Shown here piece after piece: positions 1-7,463 of a DNA stretch of 18,948 nucleotides (positions are counted from its first letter, which is position 1; every line of letters begins with the position of its first letter). Under the pieces are notes generated by a model. It ran no database searches and was not told the origin of the DNA. It saw only the letters and a program-made list of their open reading frames with translations. The stretch is taken from positions 1 through 18,948 of the forward strand of contig CALQBT020000006.1 of the NCBI GenBank assembly GCA_943328885.2, in the 5' to 3' direction. The position numbers and the translations under genes were made by a program. Source of the stretch: Bordetella parapertussis. GTDB lineage: Bacteria > Pseudomonadota > Gammaproteobacteria > Burkholderiales > Burkholderiaceae_C.

Positions 1-11
1 CTTGGTGGGAG

Positions 12-34
12 GCCGGCGCCGCTTGAGCGCCGGC
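12..34 (-). other. GC-rich stem-loop just 3' of the thiolase gene
   Basis: A perfect 8-bp inverted repeat (GCCGGCGC at 12-19, GCGCCGGC at 27-34) with a 7-base loop lies immediately after the thiolase stop codon in the direction of transcription. No T tract follows on the minus strand, so it is not a standard intrinsic terminator. It may slow RNA polymerase, protect the 3' end of the message, or be a chance product of the high GC. Confidence 0.4.
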
Positions 35-38
35 GCGG

Positions 39-1232
39 TCAGATCAGCTCGACCGCCAGCGCCGTGGCCTCGCCACCGCCTATGCACAGCGCAGCCACGC
101 CGCGCTTCATGCCCTGCTTGCGCACCGCGCCCAGCAGTGTGACGACGATGCGCGCACCCGAAGCGCCGATCGGGTGGCCGAGCGCGCAAGCCCCGCCGTG
201 CACATTGACGATCTCGTGCGGCAGGCTGAAATCGCTCATCGCGGCCATCGTCACCGCGGCGAAGGCCTCGTTGACCTCCCAGAGGTCGACGCTCTTGACG
301 TCCCAGCCGGTCTTCTTGAGCAGTTTGCCGATCGCCCCGGCCGGCGCGGTGGCAAACCACTCGGGCGCCTGGGCGTGCACCGCGTGGCCGACGATGCGAG
401 CGATCGGTGTTGCGCCGAGTTGGCGTGCGGTCGATTCGCGCATCAGCACCAGCGCGGCGGCGCCGTCGGAGATGCTCGACGCGTTGGCCGCGGTGATCGT
501 GCCGTCTTTCTTGAACGCGGGTTTGAGACTCGGAATCTTGTCGAGCTTGGCCTTGCGTGGCTGCTCGTCGTGACGGATCACCGTGTCACCGGTCTTGGCC
601 GATATCGTCACGGGCGCGATCTCCCAGTCGAAGCTGCCGTCTTCGTTGGCCAGCCGGGCCCGGGTGGTCGAGGTGATCGCGAACTGGTCCTGCGCCTCGC
701 GGCTGAATCGGTACTTGTCCACGCACTGCTCGGCGAAAACACCCATCGCCTTGCCGCCGCCGTTGGGAAGACGTTCATAAGCGTCTTCCAGCCCGTCGAT
801 CGCCATGTGATCGAACATCTGCGCCGCGCCGTAGCGAACGCCCTTGCGAGCGAACATCAGGTGCGGTGAGTTGGTCATGCTCTCCATGCCGCCGGCCACC
901 ATCACCGATGCAGATCCTGCGGCCAACATATCGTGCGAAAACATCATCGCCCGCATGCCCGAGCCACACATCTTGGACAAAGTGACCGCACCGGCGCTGT
1001 CGGGCAAGCCAGCGCGGCGCATCGCCTGGCGCGCGGGCGCCTGGCCCTGGCCGGCCATCAGGCAGTTGCCCATCAGCACCTCGTCGACGGCGTCGCCCGA
1101 CACGCCCGCGCGCTCGACCGCGGCGCGAATTGCCACCGCGCCCAACTCCCAGGCTGCGAGCGATGAGAACTCCCCCAGCAGGCCCGCAATCGGCGTGCGG
1201 GCGGCAGAGACGATGACGATGGATTCAGACAT
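39..1232 (-). CDS. Acetyl-CoA C-acyltransferase (thiolase)
   Basis: A 397-residue thiolase that makes or splits acetoacetyl-CoA or 3-ketoacyl-CoA with CoA in the cytoplasm. The nucleophilic cysteine is C89 in SKMCGSGMRAM. The other catalytic residues are H345 in NVHGGA, H353 in LGHPIG and C383 in CIGGGEA. NEAF at 321-324 is also present, and the length is normal for the family. The ATG at 1232 has AGGAG six bases upstream (1239-1243), which fixes the start. It is the last gene visible of a minus-strand catabolic group with aceK, a carbonic anhydrase and isovaleryl-CoA dehydrogenase. This suggests it handles acetoacetyl-CoA from leucine breakdown. Whether it is an acetoacetyl-CoA thiolase or a broader 3-ketoacyl-CoA thiolase cannot be decided from the motifs. 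Confidence 0.93.
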   Translation of the reverse strand: MSESIVIVSAARTPIAGLLGEFSSLAAWELGAVAIRAAVERAGVSGDAVDEVLMGNCLMAGQGQAPARQAMRRAGLPDSAGAVTLSKMCGSGMRAMMFSHDMLAAGSASVMVAGGMESMTNSPHLMFARKGVRYGAAQMFDHMAIDGLEDAYERLPNGGGKAMGVFAEQCVDKYRFSREAQDQFAITSTTRARLANEDGSFDWEIAPVTISAKTGDTVIRHDEQPRKAKLDKIPSLKPAFKKDGTITAANASSISDGAAALVLMRESTARQLGATPIARIVGHAVHAQAPEWFATAPAGAIGKLLKKTGWDVKSVDLWEVNEAFAAVTMAAMSDFSLPHEIVNVHGGACALGHPIGASGARIVVTLLGAVRKQGMKRGVAALCIGGGEATALAVELI

Positions 1233-1296
1233 GGCTTGCTCCTAGACAGTTGGCAGAGTGGTGAAAGAAATCAACAGAAGGCCGCAGCACGGGCCG

Positions 1297-1333
1297 CAGA
1301 CCGGGTGTGCCGCCGTCCGGTCTGGTCGCGACC
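1297..1333. repeat. Competing inverted repeats between aceK and the thiolase gene
   Basis: The 124-bp gap between aceK and the thiolase gene holds an 8-bp inverted repeat, CAGACCGG at 1297-1304 and CCGGTCTG at 1317-1324. It is followed directly by a perfect 10-bp palindrome, GGTCGCGACC, at 1324-1333. The two could form alternative RNA structures in a readthrough transcript. Neither is followed by a T tract on the minus strand. No promoter stands out in the gap. Confidence 0.3.
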
Positions 1334-1356
1334 GGCCTTAAGGTGCTTGTGCGGCG

Positions 1357-3123
1357 TCAAGACGAGGCCGCCCGGTGGTGCGCGAAACGCCTGTGCTGTT
1401 CGTAAGGAAACACGTCGTGCACATGGCCGGCCTGGATGCGGGCCTGGTGGCCTTGCCAGAAAGCGGCGTCGAGCAGGTCGCCGTGGTGCTTCATGAAGAC
1501 CTCGCGCACTGCGTCGTTGCCCAGCAGGAACGGACCAAAGGTCTCGGGGAAGACATCCTTGGGGCCGACCGTGTACCAGACTTCGGCCGACATCTCTTCT
1601 TCGTCGTTGCGCGGCGTGGGGACGCGGCGAAACCTGCAATCGGTGATGTACTCGATCTCGTCATAGTCGTAGAACACGACCTTGCCATGGCGCGTGACAC
1701 CGAAGTTCTTCCACAGCATGTCGCCGGGAAAGATGTTGGCCGCCACCAGATCCTTGATCGCGTTGCCATACTCGATCACCGCGTGCTTGACCTGCTCGGG
1801 CACGGCGTCTTGCAGGTAGATGTTGAGCGGGATCATGCGGCGCTCGATGTAGAGGTGCTTGATCACCAGCGAGTCACCGTCGACCTCGATCTGGCTTGGG
1901 CAGAAGTGCTGCAACTCGGCCACCAGTTCGTCGCTGATGCGCGAGCGCGGAAACGCCACGCTGGTGTACTCCAGCGTGTCGGCCATCCGCCCGACACGGT
2001 CGTGGGTCTTGACGAGCAGGTACTTGCGCTTGATCTGCTCGCGGCTGGTGTCTTTTTGCGGCGGGTAGAAGTCCTTGATGACCTTGAACACATAGGGGAA
2101 CGAAGGCAGATCGAACACCAGCATCACCATGCCCTTGATGCCGGGGGCGATGCCGAACTTGTCGCTGCTGTGGCGCAGGTGGTAGAGAAAATCGCGGTAA
2201 AAATTGTTCTTGCCTTGTTTTTGCAGGCCGAGCGCGGAGTAGATCTCGTTGCGCGGCTTGCGCGGCATCAGTGATCGCAGGAACTGCACATAGGCGCTCG
2301 GGATCGCCATGTCGACCATGAAGTAGGCTCTTGCGAAGCTGAACACCATCAGCAGGTCGTCCTCGGCAAACAGCGCCGCGTCGATCACCAGCAGCCCGTC
2401 CTCGCCGTGCAACACCGGCAGCGCGAACGGCGTCTCGGCAAAGCCGTTGACGATCTTGCCGATGATGTAAGCGCCTTTGTTGCGGAAGAACATCGAGCTC
2501 AGCACCTGGATCTGGAAGTTCGTGCGCAGCCGTACCAGGTCGCCGACATGGCGGTGCAAGGCCTCGAGCACCGCGCCGATGTCGAGATCCAGATCACGAA
2601 ATGGACGTTTCAGTTGGAAGTTATCGACAATGCGCAGCAAGGTCTCACGCAGCGTCTCACGCGTCGGGTAGTAGGCGCGGTAAGTCGGCAGCGAGGCCGG
2701 CTCGTCGTTCTCGATGTACTCGGTGCTGACCGCCGGCCGAACGAACAGAAAATCGTTGCGGAAATAGCTGTGGTGCAGGATCTTGGTGGTGACCGAGTTG
2801 AAGAAGGTCTCGGCCAGCTCGGGCTGGTGGTGGTTGATCAGCAGGCCGATGTAGTGCAGCTTGACCTGTTGCCAGGTGTCGTCCGACAGGTGCGCGGTGT
2901 CGAACTCGCGCTGCAACTGTTCGACCGCCTCCTCGACCCGGGTGTCGTAGAACTCGATGCGCTCGCGCTGGGCGCGCTGCTGCCCATGCCAATCGGCCCG
3001 CTCGAAGCGCTGCTTGGCGCCGCGGTTGGTCTCCGAGAACAGCCGGTAATGGCGGTTGAACCCGTCCAGCATGGTCCTGGCGATGTCGAAAGCGCGGCCG
3101 TCGGTCAAGCGGTGAGGAAACAT
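1357..3123 (-). CDS. aceK: Isocitrate dehydrogenase kinase/phosphatase AceK
   Basis: A 588-residue bifunctional enzyme that phosphorylates and dephosphorylates isocitrate dehydrogenase. It thereby sets how much isocitrate enters the TCA cycle or the glyoxylate shunt. The length matches the family (about 570-600). The AceK nucleotide loop is GIKGMV at 328-333, with the likely ATP lysine K347 in YVFKVIK. The catalytic segment is [11 protein letters not shown] at 465-475 (D468, N473), followed by VFYDYDEI at 483-490 (D486). The reading frame extends upstream to 3222, but that part overlaps the carbonic anhydrase gene. The ATG at 3123 ([12 protein letters not shown]) lies 16 bases after that gene's stop and fits the family N-terminus. 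aceK is often beside aceA/aceB in enterics. Here it sits among leucine-catabolism genes, an arrangement I recall from other betaproteobacteria. Confidence 0.96.
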   Translation of the reverse strand: MFPHRLTDGRAFDIARTMLDGFNRHYRLFSETNRGAKQRFERADWHGQQRAQRERIEFYDTRVEEAVEQLQREFDTAHLSDDTWQQVKLHYIGLLINHHQPELAETFFNSVTTKILHHSYFRNDFLFVRPAVSTEYIENDEPASLPTYRAYYPTRETLRETLLRIVDNFQLKRPFRDLDLDIGAVLEALHRHVGDLVRLRTNFQIQVLSSMFFRNKGAYIIGKIVNGFAETPFALPVLHGEDGLLVIDAALFAEDDLLMVFSFARAYFMVDMAIPSAYVQFLRSLMPRKPRNEIYSALGLQKQGKNNFYRDFLYHLRHSSDKFGIAPGIKGMVMLVFDLPSFPYVFKVIKDFYPPQKDTSREQIKRKYLLVKTHDRVGRMADTLEYTSVAFPRSRISDELVAELQHFCPSQIEVDGDSLVIKHLYIERRMIPLNIYLQDAVPEQVKHAVIEYGNAIKDLVAANIFPGDMLWKNFGVTRHGKVVFYDYDEIEYITDCRFRRVPTPRNDEEEMSAEVWYTVGPKDVFPETFGPFLLGNDAVREVFMKHHGDLLDAAFWQGHQARIQAGHVHDVFPYEQHRRFAHHRAASS

Positions 3124-3139
3124 GGGGCGCGGGCTTTCT

Positions 3140-3838
3140 TCAGCCAGCGGACGGCACGGCGGCGCATAGCTCGACCTGCAAGCGCCGGTAGCGCTGCTTG
3201 ACCAAGGCCAGCGCGGTGTCATAAGCCAGGCCGACCTGGTCGGCCGACGCGGCGGTGATCTTCAGATCTTCGAGCAGGCCGTTGTGCAGGCCGTAAACCC
3301 AGCCATGCACCACCACCAGTTGGCCACGGTGCCAGGCATCGCTGACCACCGTGGTGCGGCAGACGTTGCGCGCCTGCTCGAGCACGTTCAACTCGACCAG
3401 CGCGTTGACCTGCAGACTCTCATGCAGGCTGGCCAGAAAACCTTCATGCGTGTCACGCACGTCCTGCACATGGCGCAGCCAGTTGTCCACCAGACCCGAG
3501 CGCTGGTTGGTCATCGCCGCCCGCACGCCACCGCAGTTGCTGTGGCCGACGACGATGATGTGGCTGACCCGCAGCGCGTCGACTGCGTACTGCACCACGC
3601 TGAGCGCATTGAGGTCCGAATGCACCAGCAGGTTGGCGACGTTGCGGTGGACGAACAGCTCACCCGGCAACAACCCAACCAAGTCGTTGGCCGGCACCCG
3701 GCTGTCGGCGCAGCCTATCCAGAGGTATTTAGGGTTCTGCTGGTTGAGCAAGCGGGTGAAAAAACCCGGCTCGCGCGCCTCGGTGGCCGCGGCCCATTGA
3801 CGGTTGCTCTGGAAGAGCTCTTGTAGCTCGGTACTCAT
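3140..3838 (-). CDS. can: Beta-class carbonic anhydrase
   Basis: A 232-residue enzyme interconverting CO2 and bicarbonate in the cytoplasm. The zinc ligands are C43 and D45 in GCADSRVPA, and H99 and C102 in VVGHSNCGG. They match the E. coli Can positions (C42, D44, H98, C101) with an offset of one. The Asp-Arg dyad (D45, R47) is intact. The gene lies 76 bases downstream of isovaleryl-CoA dehydrogenase and 16 bases upstream of aceK on the same strand. A role supplying bicarbonate to a biotin carboxylase such as methylcrotonyl-CoA carboxylase is inferred from this context; the carboxylase is not in the window. A weak Shine-Dalgarno precedes the ATG at 3838. Confidence 0.95.
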   Translation of the reverse strand: MSTELQELFQSNRQWAAATEAREPGFFTRLLNQQNPKYLWIGCADSRVPANDLVGLLPGELFVHRNVANLLVHSDLNALSVVQYAVDALRVSHIIVVGHSNCGGVRAAMTNQRSGLVDNWLRHVQDVRDTHEGFLASLHESLQVNALVELNVLEQARNVCRTTVVSDAWHRGQLVVVHGWVYGLHNGLLEDLKITAASADQVGLAYDTALALVKQRYRRLQVELCAAVPSAG

Positions 3839-3914
3839 GGTCGGCTCGTTCAGGCGGTGATGTTGCAGTGCACAGTTTACGCAGCAGGGCCAGCAAGAAC
3901 CAGCCGCCCAGCCC

Positions 3915-5096
3915 TCACATCGTCTCGGCGAACAGCTCCCGGCCGATCAGCATGCGGCGAATTTCTGAGGTTCCCGCGCCGATCTCGTAGAGCTTGGCGT
4001 CGCGCCACAGGCGCCCGAGCGGGTAGTCGTTGATGTAGCCGTTGCCACCGAAGATCTGCACCCCCTCGCCGGCCATCCAGGTGGCTTTCTCGGCACACCA
4101 CAGGATCACCGAGGCGCAGTCCTTGCGCACCCGACGCACATGCTCGAGCCCGAGCTGGTCGAGGTTCTTGCCGACCGTGTAGCAAAACGCACGGCCAGCC
4201 TGCAGCACGGTGTACATGTCGGCCACTTTGCCCTGGATCAACTGGAACTCGCCGATGCTCTGGCCGAACTGCTTGCGGTCATGGATATAGGGCACGACGT
4301 TGTCCATCACCGACTGCATGATGCCGATCGGCCCGGCCGCCAGCACCGCGCGTTCGTAGTCCAGCCCGCTCATCAACACCCGAGCACCGCCGCCGACCGA
4401 ACCCAGCACGTTCTCAGCCGGCACCTCGACGTTCTGGAACACCAGCTCGCCGGTGTGGCTACCCCGCATGCCCAGCTTGTCGAGCTTTTGAGCAACCGAA
4501 AAACCCTTCATGCCTTTCTCGATGATGAAGGCAGTGACACCACGCGCACCGAGCTCAGGCTCGGTCTTGGCGTAGACCACCAGCGTGTCGGCATCCGGGC
4601 CGTTGGTGATCCAGAACTTGGTGCCGTTGAGCAGGTAGTGACCGCCCTTGTCCTCGGCCCTGAGCTTCATGCTGATCACATCCGAGCCGGCACCCGACTC
4701 GCTCATCGCCAGCGCGCCCACATGCTCGCCCGAGATCAGCTTGGGCAGGTACTTGGCGCGTTGCGCTTCGCTGCCGTTGCGCTTGATCTGGTTGACGCAC
4801 AGGTTGCTGTGCGCGCCGTAGCTCAGGCCCACCGAAGCGCTGGCGCGGCTGATCTCCTCCATCGCGATCATGTGCGCGAGGTAGCCCATGTTGGCGCCAC
4901 CGTACTGCTCTGACACGGTGATGCCCAGCACGCCGAGTTCACCCATCTTGCGCCACAAATCCATCGGGAACTGGTCGCTGCGGTCGATCTCGGCAGCGCG
5001 CGGCGCGATCTCGGCGTCGGCAAATGCACGCACCGCATCGCGCAGCGCATCGATGTCCTCGCCGAGTTGGAAGTCGAGTCCGGGCAATTGGCTCAT
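3915..5096 (-). CDS. ivd: Isovaleryl-CoA dehydrogenase
   Basis: A 393-residue FAD-dependent acyl-CoA dehydrogenase converting isovaleryl-CoA to 3-methylcrotonyl-CoA in leucine breakdown (also called liuA). The family signature [11 protein letters not shown] is at 130-140 and FWITNG at 161-166. The base of this subfamily is carried on the [10 protein letters not shown] segment (E249), as in isovaleryl-CoA dehydrogenases. In [17 protein letters not shown] sequence near the C-terminus the usual catalytic Glu position of other acyl-CoA dehydrogenases is not a Glu, which supports this call over short- or medium-chain enzymes. The ATG at 5096 is preferred over one five codons upstream because AGGAG lies seven bases before it. 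A 26-bp palindrome about 90 bases upstream and the LiuR-like regulator gene beyond it support a regulated liu operon. Confidence 0.93.
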   Translation of the reverse strand: MSQLPGLDFQLGEDIDALRDAVRAFADAEIAPRAAEIDRSDQFPMDLWRKMGELGVLGITVSEQYGGANMGYLAHMIAMEEISRASASVGLSYGAHSNLCVNQIKRNGSEAQRAKYLPKLISGEHVGALAMSESGAGSDVISMKLRAEDKGGHYLLNGTKFWITNGPDADTLVVYAKTEPELGARGVTAFIIEKGMKGFSVAQKLDKLGMRGSHTGELVFQNVEVPAENVLGSVGGGARVLMSGLDYERAVLAAGPIGIMQSVMDNVVPYIHDRKQFGQSIGEFQLIQGKVADMYTVLQAGRAFCYTVGKNLDQLGLEHVRRVRKDCASVILWCAEKATWMAGEGVQIFGGNGYINDYPLGRLWRDAKLYEIGAGTSEIRRMLIGRELFAETM

Positions 5097-5103
5097 GGCA
5101 GTT

Positions 5104-5108
5104 CTCCT
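5104..5108 (-). promoter_or_regulatory. Ribosome binding site deciding the ivd start
   Basis: AGGAG on the minus strand, seven bases before the ATG at 5096. It selects the MSQLPG start over the upstream in-frame ATG at 5111. Confidence 0.8.
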
Positions 5109-5184
5109 CAAGTACTGGGCGCGCTTGCGCCGACGGGCGTGCCACAGCCGTCAGCAGCGGGCTGCATCATCTGATCGACCCGGC

Positions 5185-5210
5185 GATTGACGTTGACGTC
5201 AACGTCAATC
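5185..5210. promoter_or_regulatory. Perfect 26-bp palindrome, probable LiuR operator
   Basis: GATTGACGTTGAC is followed with no spacer by its exact reverse complement. Each arm is itself two tandem TTGAC(G) units, so the site is both a palindrome and a direct repeat with a 6-bp period. It lies between the MerR-family gene and ivd, about 90 bases before the ivd ATG. MerR-family proteins bind dyad DNA in or beside promoters. The LiuR subfamily is known to control leucine/isovalerate genes through palindromes, which I recall as rich in TTGACGT/ACGTCAA, though I could not check this. A clear sigma-70 -10 for ivd at canonical spacing was not found. Confidence 0.75.
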
Positions 5211-5230
5211 ATAACCAGCCCCGGCAAGCA

Positions 5231-5701
5231 TCAGGCCTTCTTGCCCGGCGTGCCAGCGCGCTGGCGCAATGGCGGCTTTGCCGCTTTGCGCAAGCGCGCC
5301 GCGGGGCGAGCGACACCTGGCTTGAGCGCATGGGCCAGCAGGCGGCGGCAACGGTCCTCGTGCAGCGTGAGCTCATCGAGCGTGATGCGGATGTCGTCGA
5401 GCTGCTGCGCCAGCTGCTGGCGGTGCGCGCCCAGCACCGCCAGAAAGGCCTCGAGCTGCGGCGCGGTGTCGGATTCGGTGTCGTACATCGTCACGAGCTG
5501 GCGGATCTCTTGCAGCGCGAAACCCAAGCGCTTGCCGCGCAGCGTGAGCTTGAGCCTGGTGCGGTCGCGCTGGCTGTAGACCCGGTTGCGGCCTTCGCGG
5601 CCGGGCTCGAGCAGGCCCATGTCCTCGTAGAAGCGGATCGCACGAGGCGTGACGTCAAACTCACGCGCAAGCTCGGTGATCGTGTAAGTCGGGCGGATCA
5701 T
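5231..5701 (-). CDS. liuR: MerR-family regulator, LiuR-like
   Basis: A 156-residue transcription factor. The N-terminal winged helix-turn-helix (about residues 6-75) includes YTITELAREFDVTPRAIRFY, then EDMGLLEP and a wing with NRVYSQRDRTRL. A dimerisation coiled coil follows (about 80-125, with QQLAQQLDDIRITLDELTLHEDR broken into heptad-like spacing), then a basic Lys/Arg/Pro-rich tail of about 30 residues. There is no cysteine cluster of the metal- or redox-sensing type, which fits an acyl-CoA-responsive LiuR. Its placement directly upstream of isovaleryl-CoA dehydrogenase with a palindrome between supports the name. It starts 42 bases after the metallopeptidase gene, so it is probably transcribed with the housekeeping block rather than from its own target operator. 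Confidence 0.82.
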   Translation of the reverse strand: MIRPTYTITELAREFDVTPRAIRFYEDMGLLEPGREGRNRVYSQRDRTRLKLTLRGKRLGFALQEIRQLVTMYDTESDTAPQLEAFLAVLGAHRQQLAQQLDDIRITLDELTLHEDRCRRLLAHALKPGVARPAARLRKAAKPPLRQRAGTPGKKA

Positions 5702-5743
5702 GACTTGGGTCGTATCAAGCCAGTGCCGGTCGGGCGGCGTCGC

Positions 5744-6640
5744 TCAATCGAAGGCCGGCAGCACTTCGGTGCGCAGCGCACCTCGGCTGCGTTCGAAGTC
5801 AGGCAGCACCGACCGCACCACCTCCCAGAAAGCCGGGCTGTGGTTCATCTCGCGGAGATGGGCCAGCTCGTGGGTGACGACATAGTCGATCACCGGCAGC
5901 GCGAAGTGGATCAGCCGCCAGTTCAGCCGCACCGCGCCGCTGACGCTGGCGCTGCCCCAGCGGGTGGTCGCCGAACTCAGCGACAGCCGCTGCACCCGCA
6001 CCCCGAGTCGGCTGGCGAAGTGAGCGCAACGCTCTTCAAAGACCCGGCGTGCCTGGCGCTGCAGCCAACTCTGCACCAGGTCGCGGATCTGATCCTGGGT
6101 CGCGCTCTGCGGCAGGCCCAGGTGCAGCGTGAGTCTAGGCACCCCGGGCAAGGACTGGCCGTCGCTGTTGAGCTGCGCGCCGCTGACACGCAGGTCGAGC
6201 AGCAGGATCAGCGTGTCGCCCAGATAAGGCAGCGTGCTGCCATCGCCCCAGCGCTGCCGGGCTGCTTGCAGGCGCTGGGCCCGCTCGTGCTGGTCGTGCA
6301 GCTTGCGCAGGATCCAACCGGCCTTGGCCTGCAAGGCGATTTCGACCTCGGACAGCGACACCCAGCGCGGCGCGCTGACGCTCAAGCCGTCGAGTCCGAC
6401 CACAAAACCGATGCTGCGGCGTCGGGCACGGCGGAATTCATAACCGACCTGGTGCTCGCCGAGCGCGACCGAACGCTGTGCCCTCGGATGCTGGAAGCGC
6501 GGCGAAGCCAGCGGCGGCGCGAGGGTCGCCGCGTTCACGCGCTGGCCCGCCGGCCAAGCACCGGCGGCCGCGGGTTCGAGCACTGGCGGGTCAAACAATG
6601 ACAGCTGGTGCAGTGTCGGTTGAGGGCCGGTAGAGGGCAT
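5744..6640 (-). CDS. YgjP-like (DUF45/M48) zinc metallopeptidase
   Basis: A 298-residue predicted metallopeptidase. The active-site motif HELAH is at 257-261, with a third ligand H267 in MNHSPAFW. It is preceded by the YgjP hallmark TRWGS...LNWRLIHFA (226-247) and followed by the short C-terminal helix ending FERSRG. YgjP relatives belong with the WLM/SprT-like minimal gluzincins. No signal peptide or membrane segment is seen, so it should be cytoplasmic. Residues 1-60 form an extra, low-complexity N-terminus carrying HQLSLFD at 11-17, which matches the sliding-clamp-binding consensus. It follows plsC by 11 bases. Substrate unknown. Confidence 0.85.
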   Translation of the reverse strand: MPSTGPQPTLHQLSLFDPPVLEPAAAGAWPAGQRVNAATLAPPLASPRFQHPRAQRSVALGEHQVGYEFRRARRRSIGFVVGLDGLSVSAPRWVSLSEVEIALQAKAGWILRKLHDQHERAQRLQAARQRWGDGSTLPYLGDTLILLLDLRVSGAQLNSDGQSLPGVPRLTLHLGLPQSATQDQIRDLVQSWLQRQARRVFEERCAHFASRLGVRVQRLSLSSATTRWGSASVSGAVRLNWRLIHFALPVIDYVVTHELAHLREMNHSPAFWEVVRSVLPDFERSRGALRTEVLPAFD

Positions 6641-6651
6641 GACCGCGAATT

Positions 6652-7440
6652 CTACGAACGATGGCCGGCCAGCGCTCCGCCGATCGCCGCAGCGGCGGGC
6701 GGCGGGTAGGCATCGGGGTCGAGCCGGCGCATCTCGGCCTCGATCCAGGCCTCGACCTCGGCCATCAGTTCGTCGTGGCGTCGACCCTGGGTCGGAATCG
6801 GTCTGCCGATCGAGACCTCGATCAGCCCCGGCCGCAGCAGCCAGCTCTTGCGCGGCCAGCAGCGTGCCGATGTCACCGCGATCGGCACGATCGGCGTACC
6901 GGTGGTCACCGCCAAACGCGATGCGCCAGTCTTGTAATCGCCGCGGGCGCCACGCGGGATACGCGTGCCCTCAGGAAACATGATCACCCAATTGCCCTGA
7001 CCCATCAGCCGGCGACCTTGCTCCAGCACCTTGGCCCAGGCCGCGCTGCGGCGGCTGCGGTCGATGTGGATCATGTCCATCCGGCCGATCGCCCAGCCAA
7101 AGAACGGTATCCACAGCAACTCGCGCTTGAACACATAGGCCAGCGGGTGCGGCATGATGGTCGGGAAGGCAAAGGTCTCCCACGTGCTCTGGTGCTTGGG
7201 CGCCAGCAGCACGGCAGCATGGCTGTCGGCCGCGCTGGGCAGGTACTCCAAACCCTGCACGCGGTAGCGAACGCCGCAGATGGCCTTGGCACCCCAGACC
7301 GCGGCACGCAGCCAGCCCACGCACAGCCAGTACATCGGCGCGCCGCGCACCAATGCCGAAAACAGCACAGCCACGATGGCCCACGGCACCAGCGTGACGA
7401 GCAGCCACAGCACGTAGAGCGCGGAGCGCAGTACGACCAT
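6652..7440 (-). CDS. plsC: 1-acyl-sn-glycerol-3-phosphate acyltransferase
   Basis: A 262-residue membrane-associated enzyme that acylates lysophosphatidic acid to phosphatidic acid in phospholipid synthesis. It has an N-terminal hydrophobic helix (about 3-30). The acyltransferase block KHQSTWETF is at 82-90, with catalytic H83 and an acid at +5 (E88) where most of the family has Asp. FKRELLWIPFFGW is at 104-116 and the phosphate-binding FPEGTR at 155-160. I chose the ATG at 7440 because MVVLRSALYVLWLL matches the usual family start. A TTG at 7467 overlaps the gmhB stop as TTGA and would add nine residues. It sits between gmhB and the metallopeptidase gene in one minus-strand run. Confidence 0.92.
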   Translation of the reverse strand: MVVLRSALYVLWLLVTLVPWAIVAVLFSALVRGAPMYWLCVGWLRAAVWGAKAICGVRYRVQGLEYLPSAADSHAAVLLAPKHQSTWETFAFPTIMPHPLAYVFKRELLWIPFFGWAIGRMDMIHIDRSRRSAAWAKVLEQGRRLMGQGNWVIMFPEGTRIPRGARGDYKTGASRLAVTTGTPIVPIAVTSARCWPRKSWLLRPGLIEVSIGRPIPTQGRRHDELMAEVEAWIEAEMRRLDPDAYPPPAAAAIGGALAGHRS

Positions 7441-7463
7441 CGGTCTGGGCCAGGACGGCGCGG

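Noticed and set aside
3124..3222. N-terminal extension of aceK by 33 residues
   Set aside because: It would overlap the carbonic anhydrase gene by over 80 bases, and the family N-terminus begins at the ATG at 3123.
5024..6601. A 525-codon plus-strand frame opposite the metallopeptidase, liuR and part of ivd
   Set aside because: It spans three real genes and the palindrome in antisense, with no domain and shadow-like composition.
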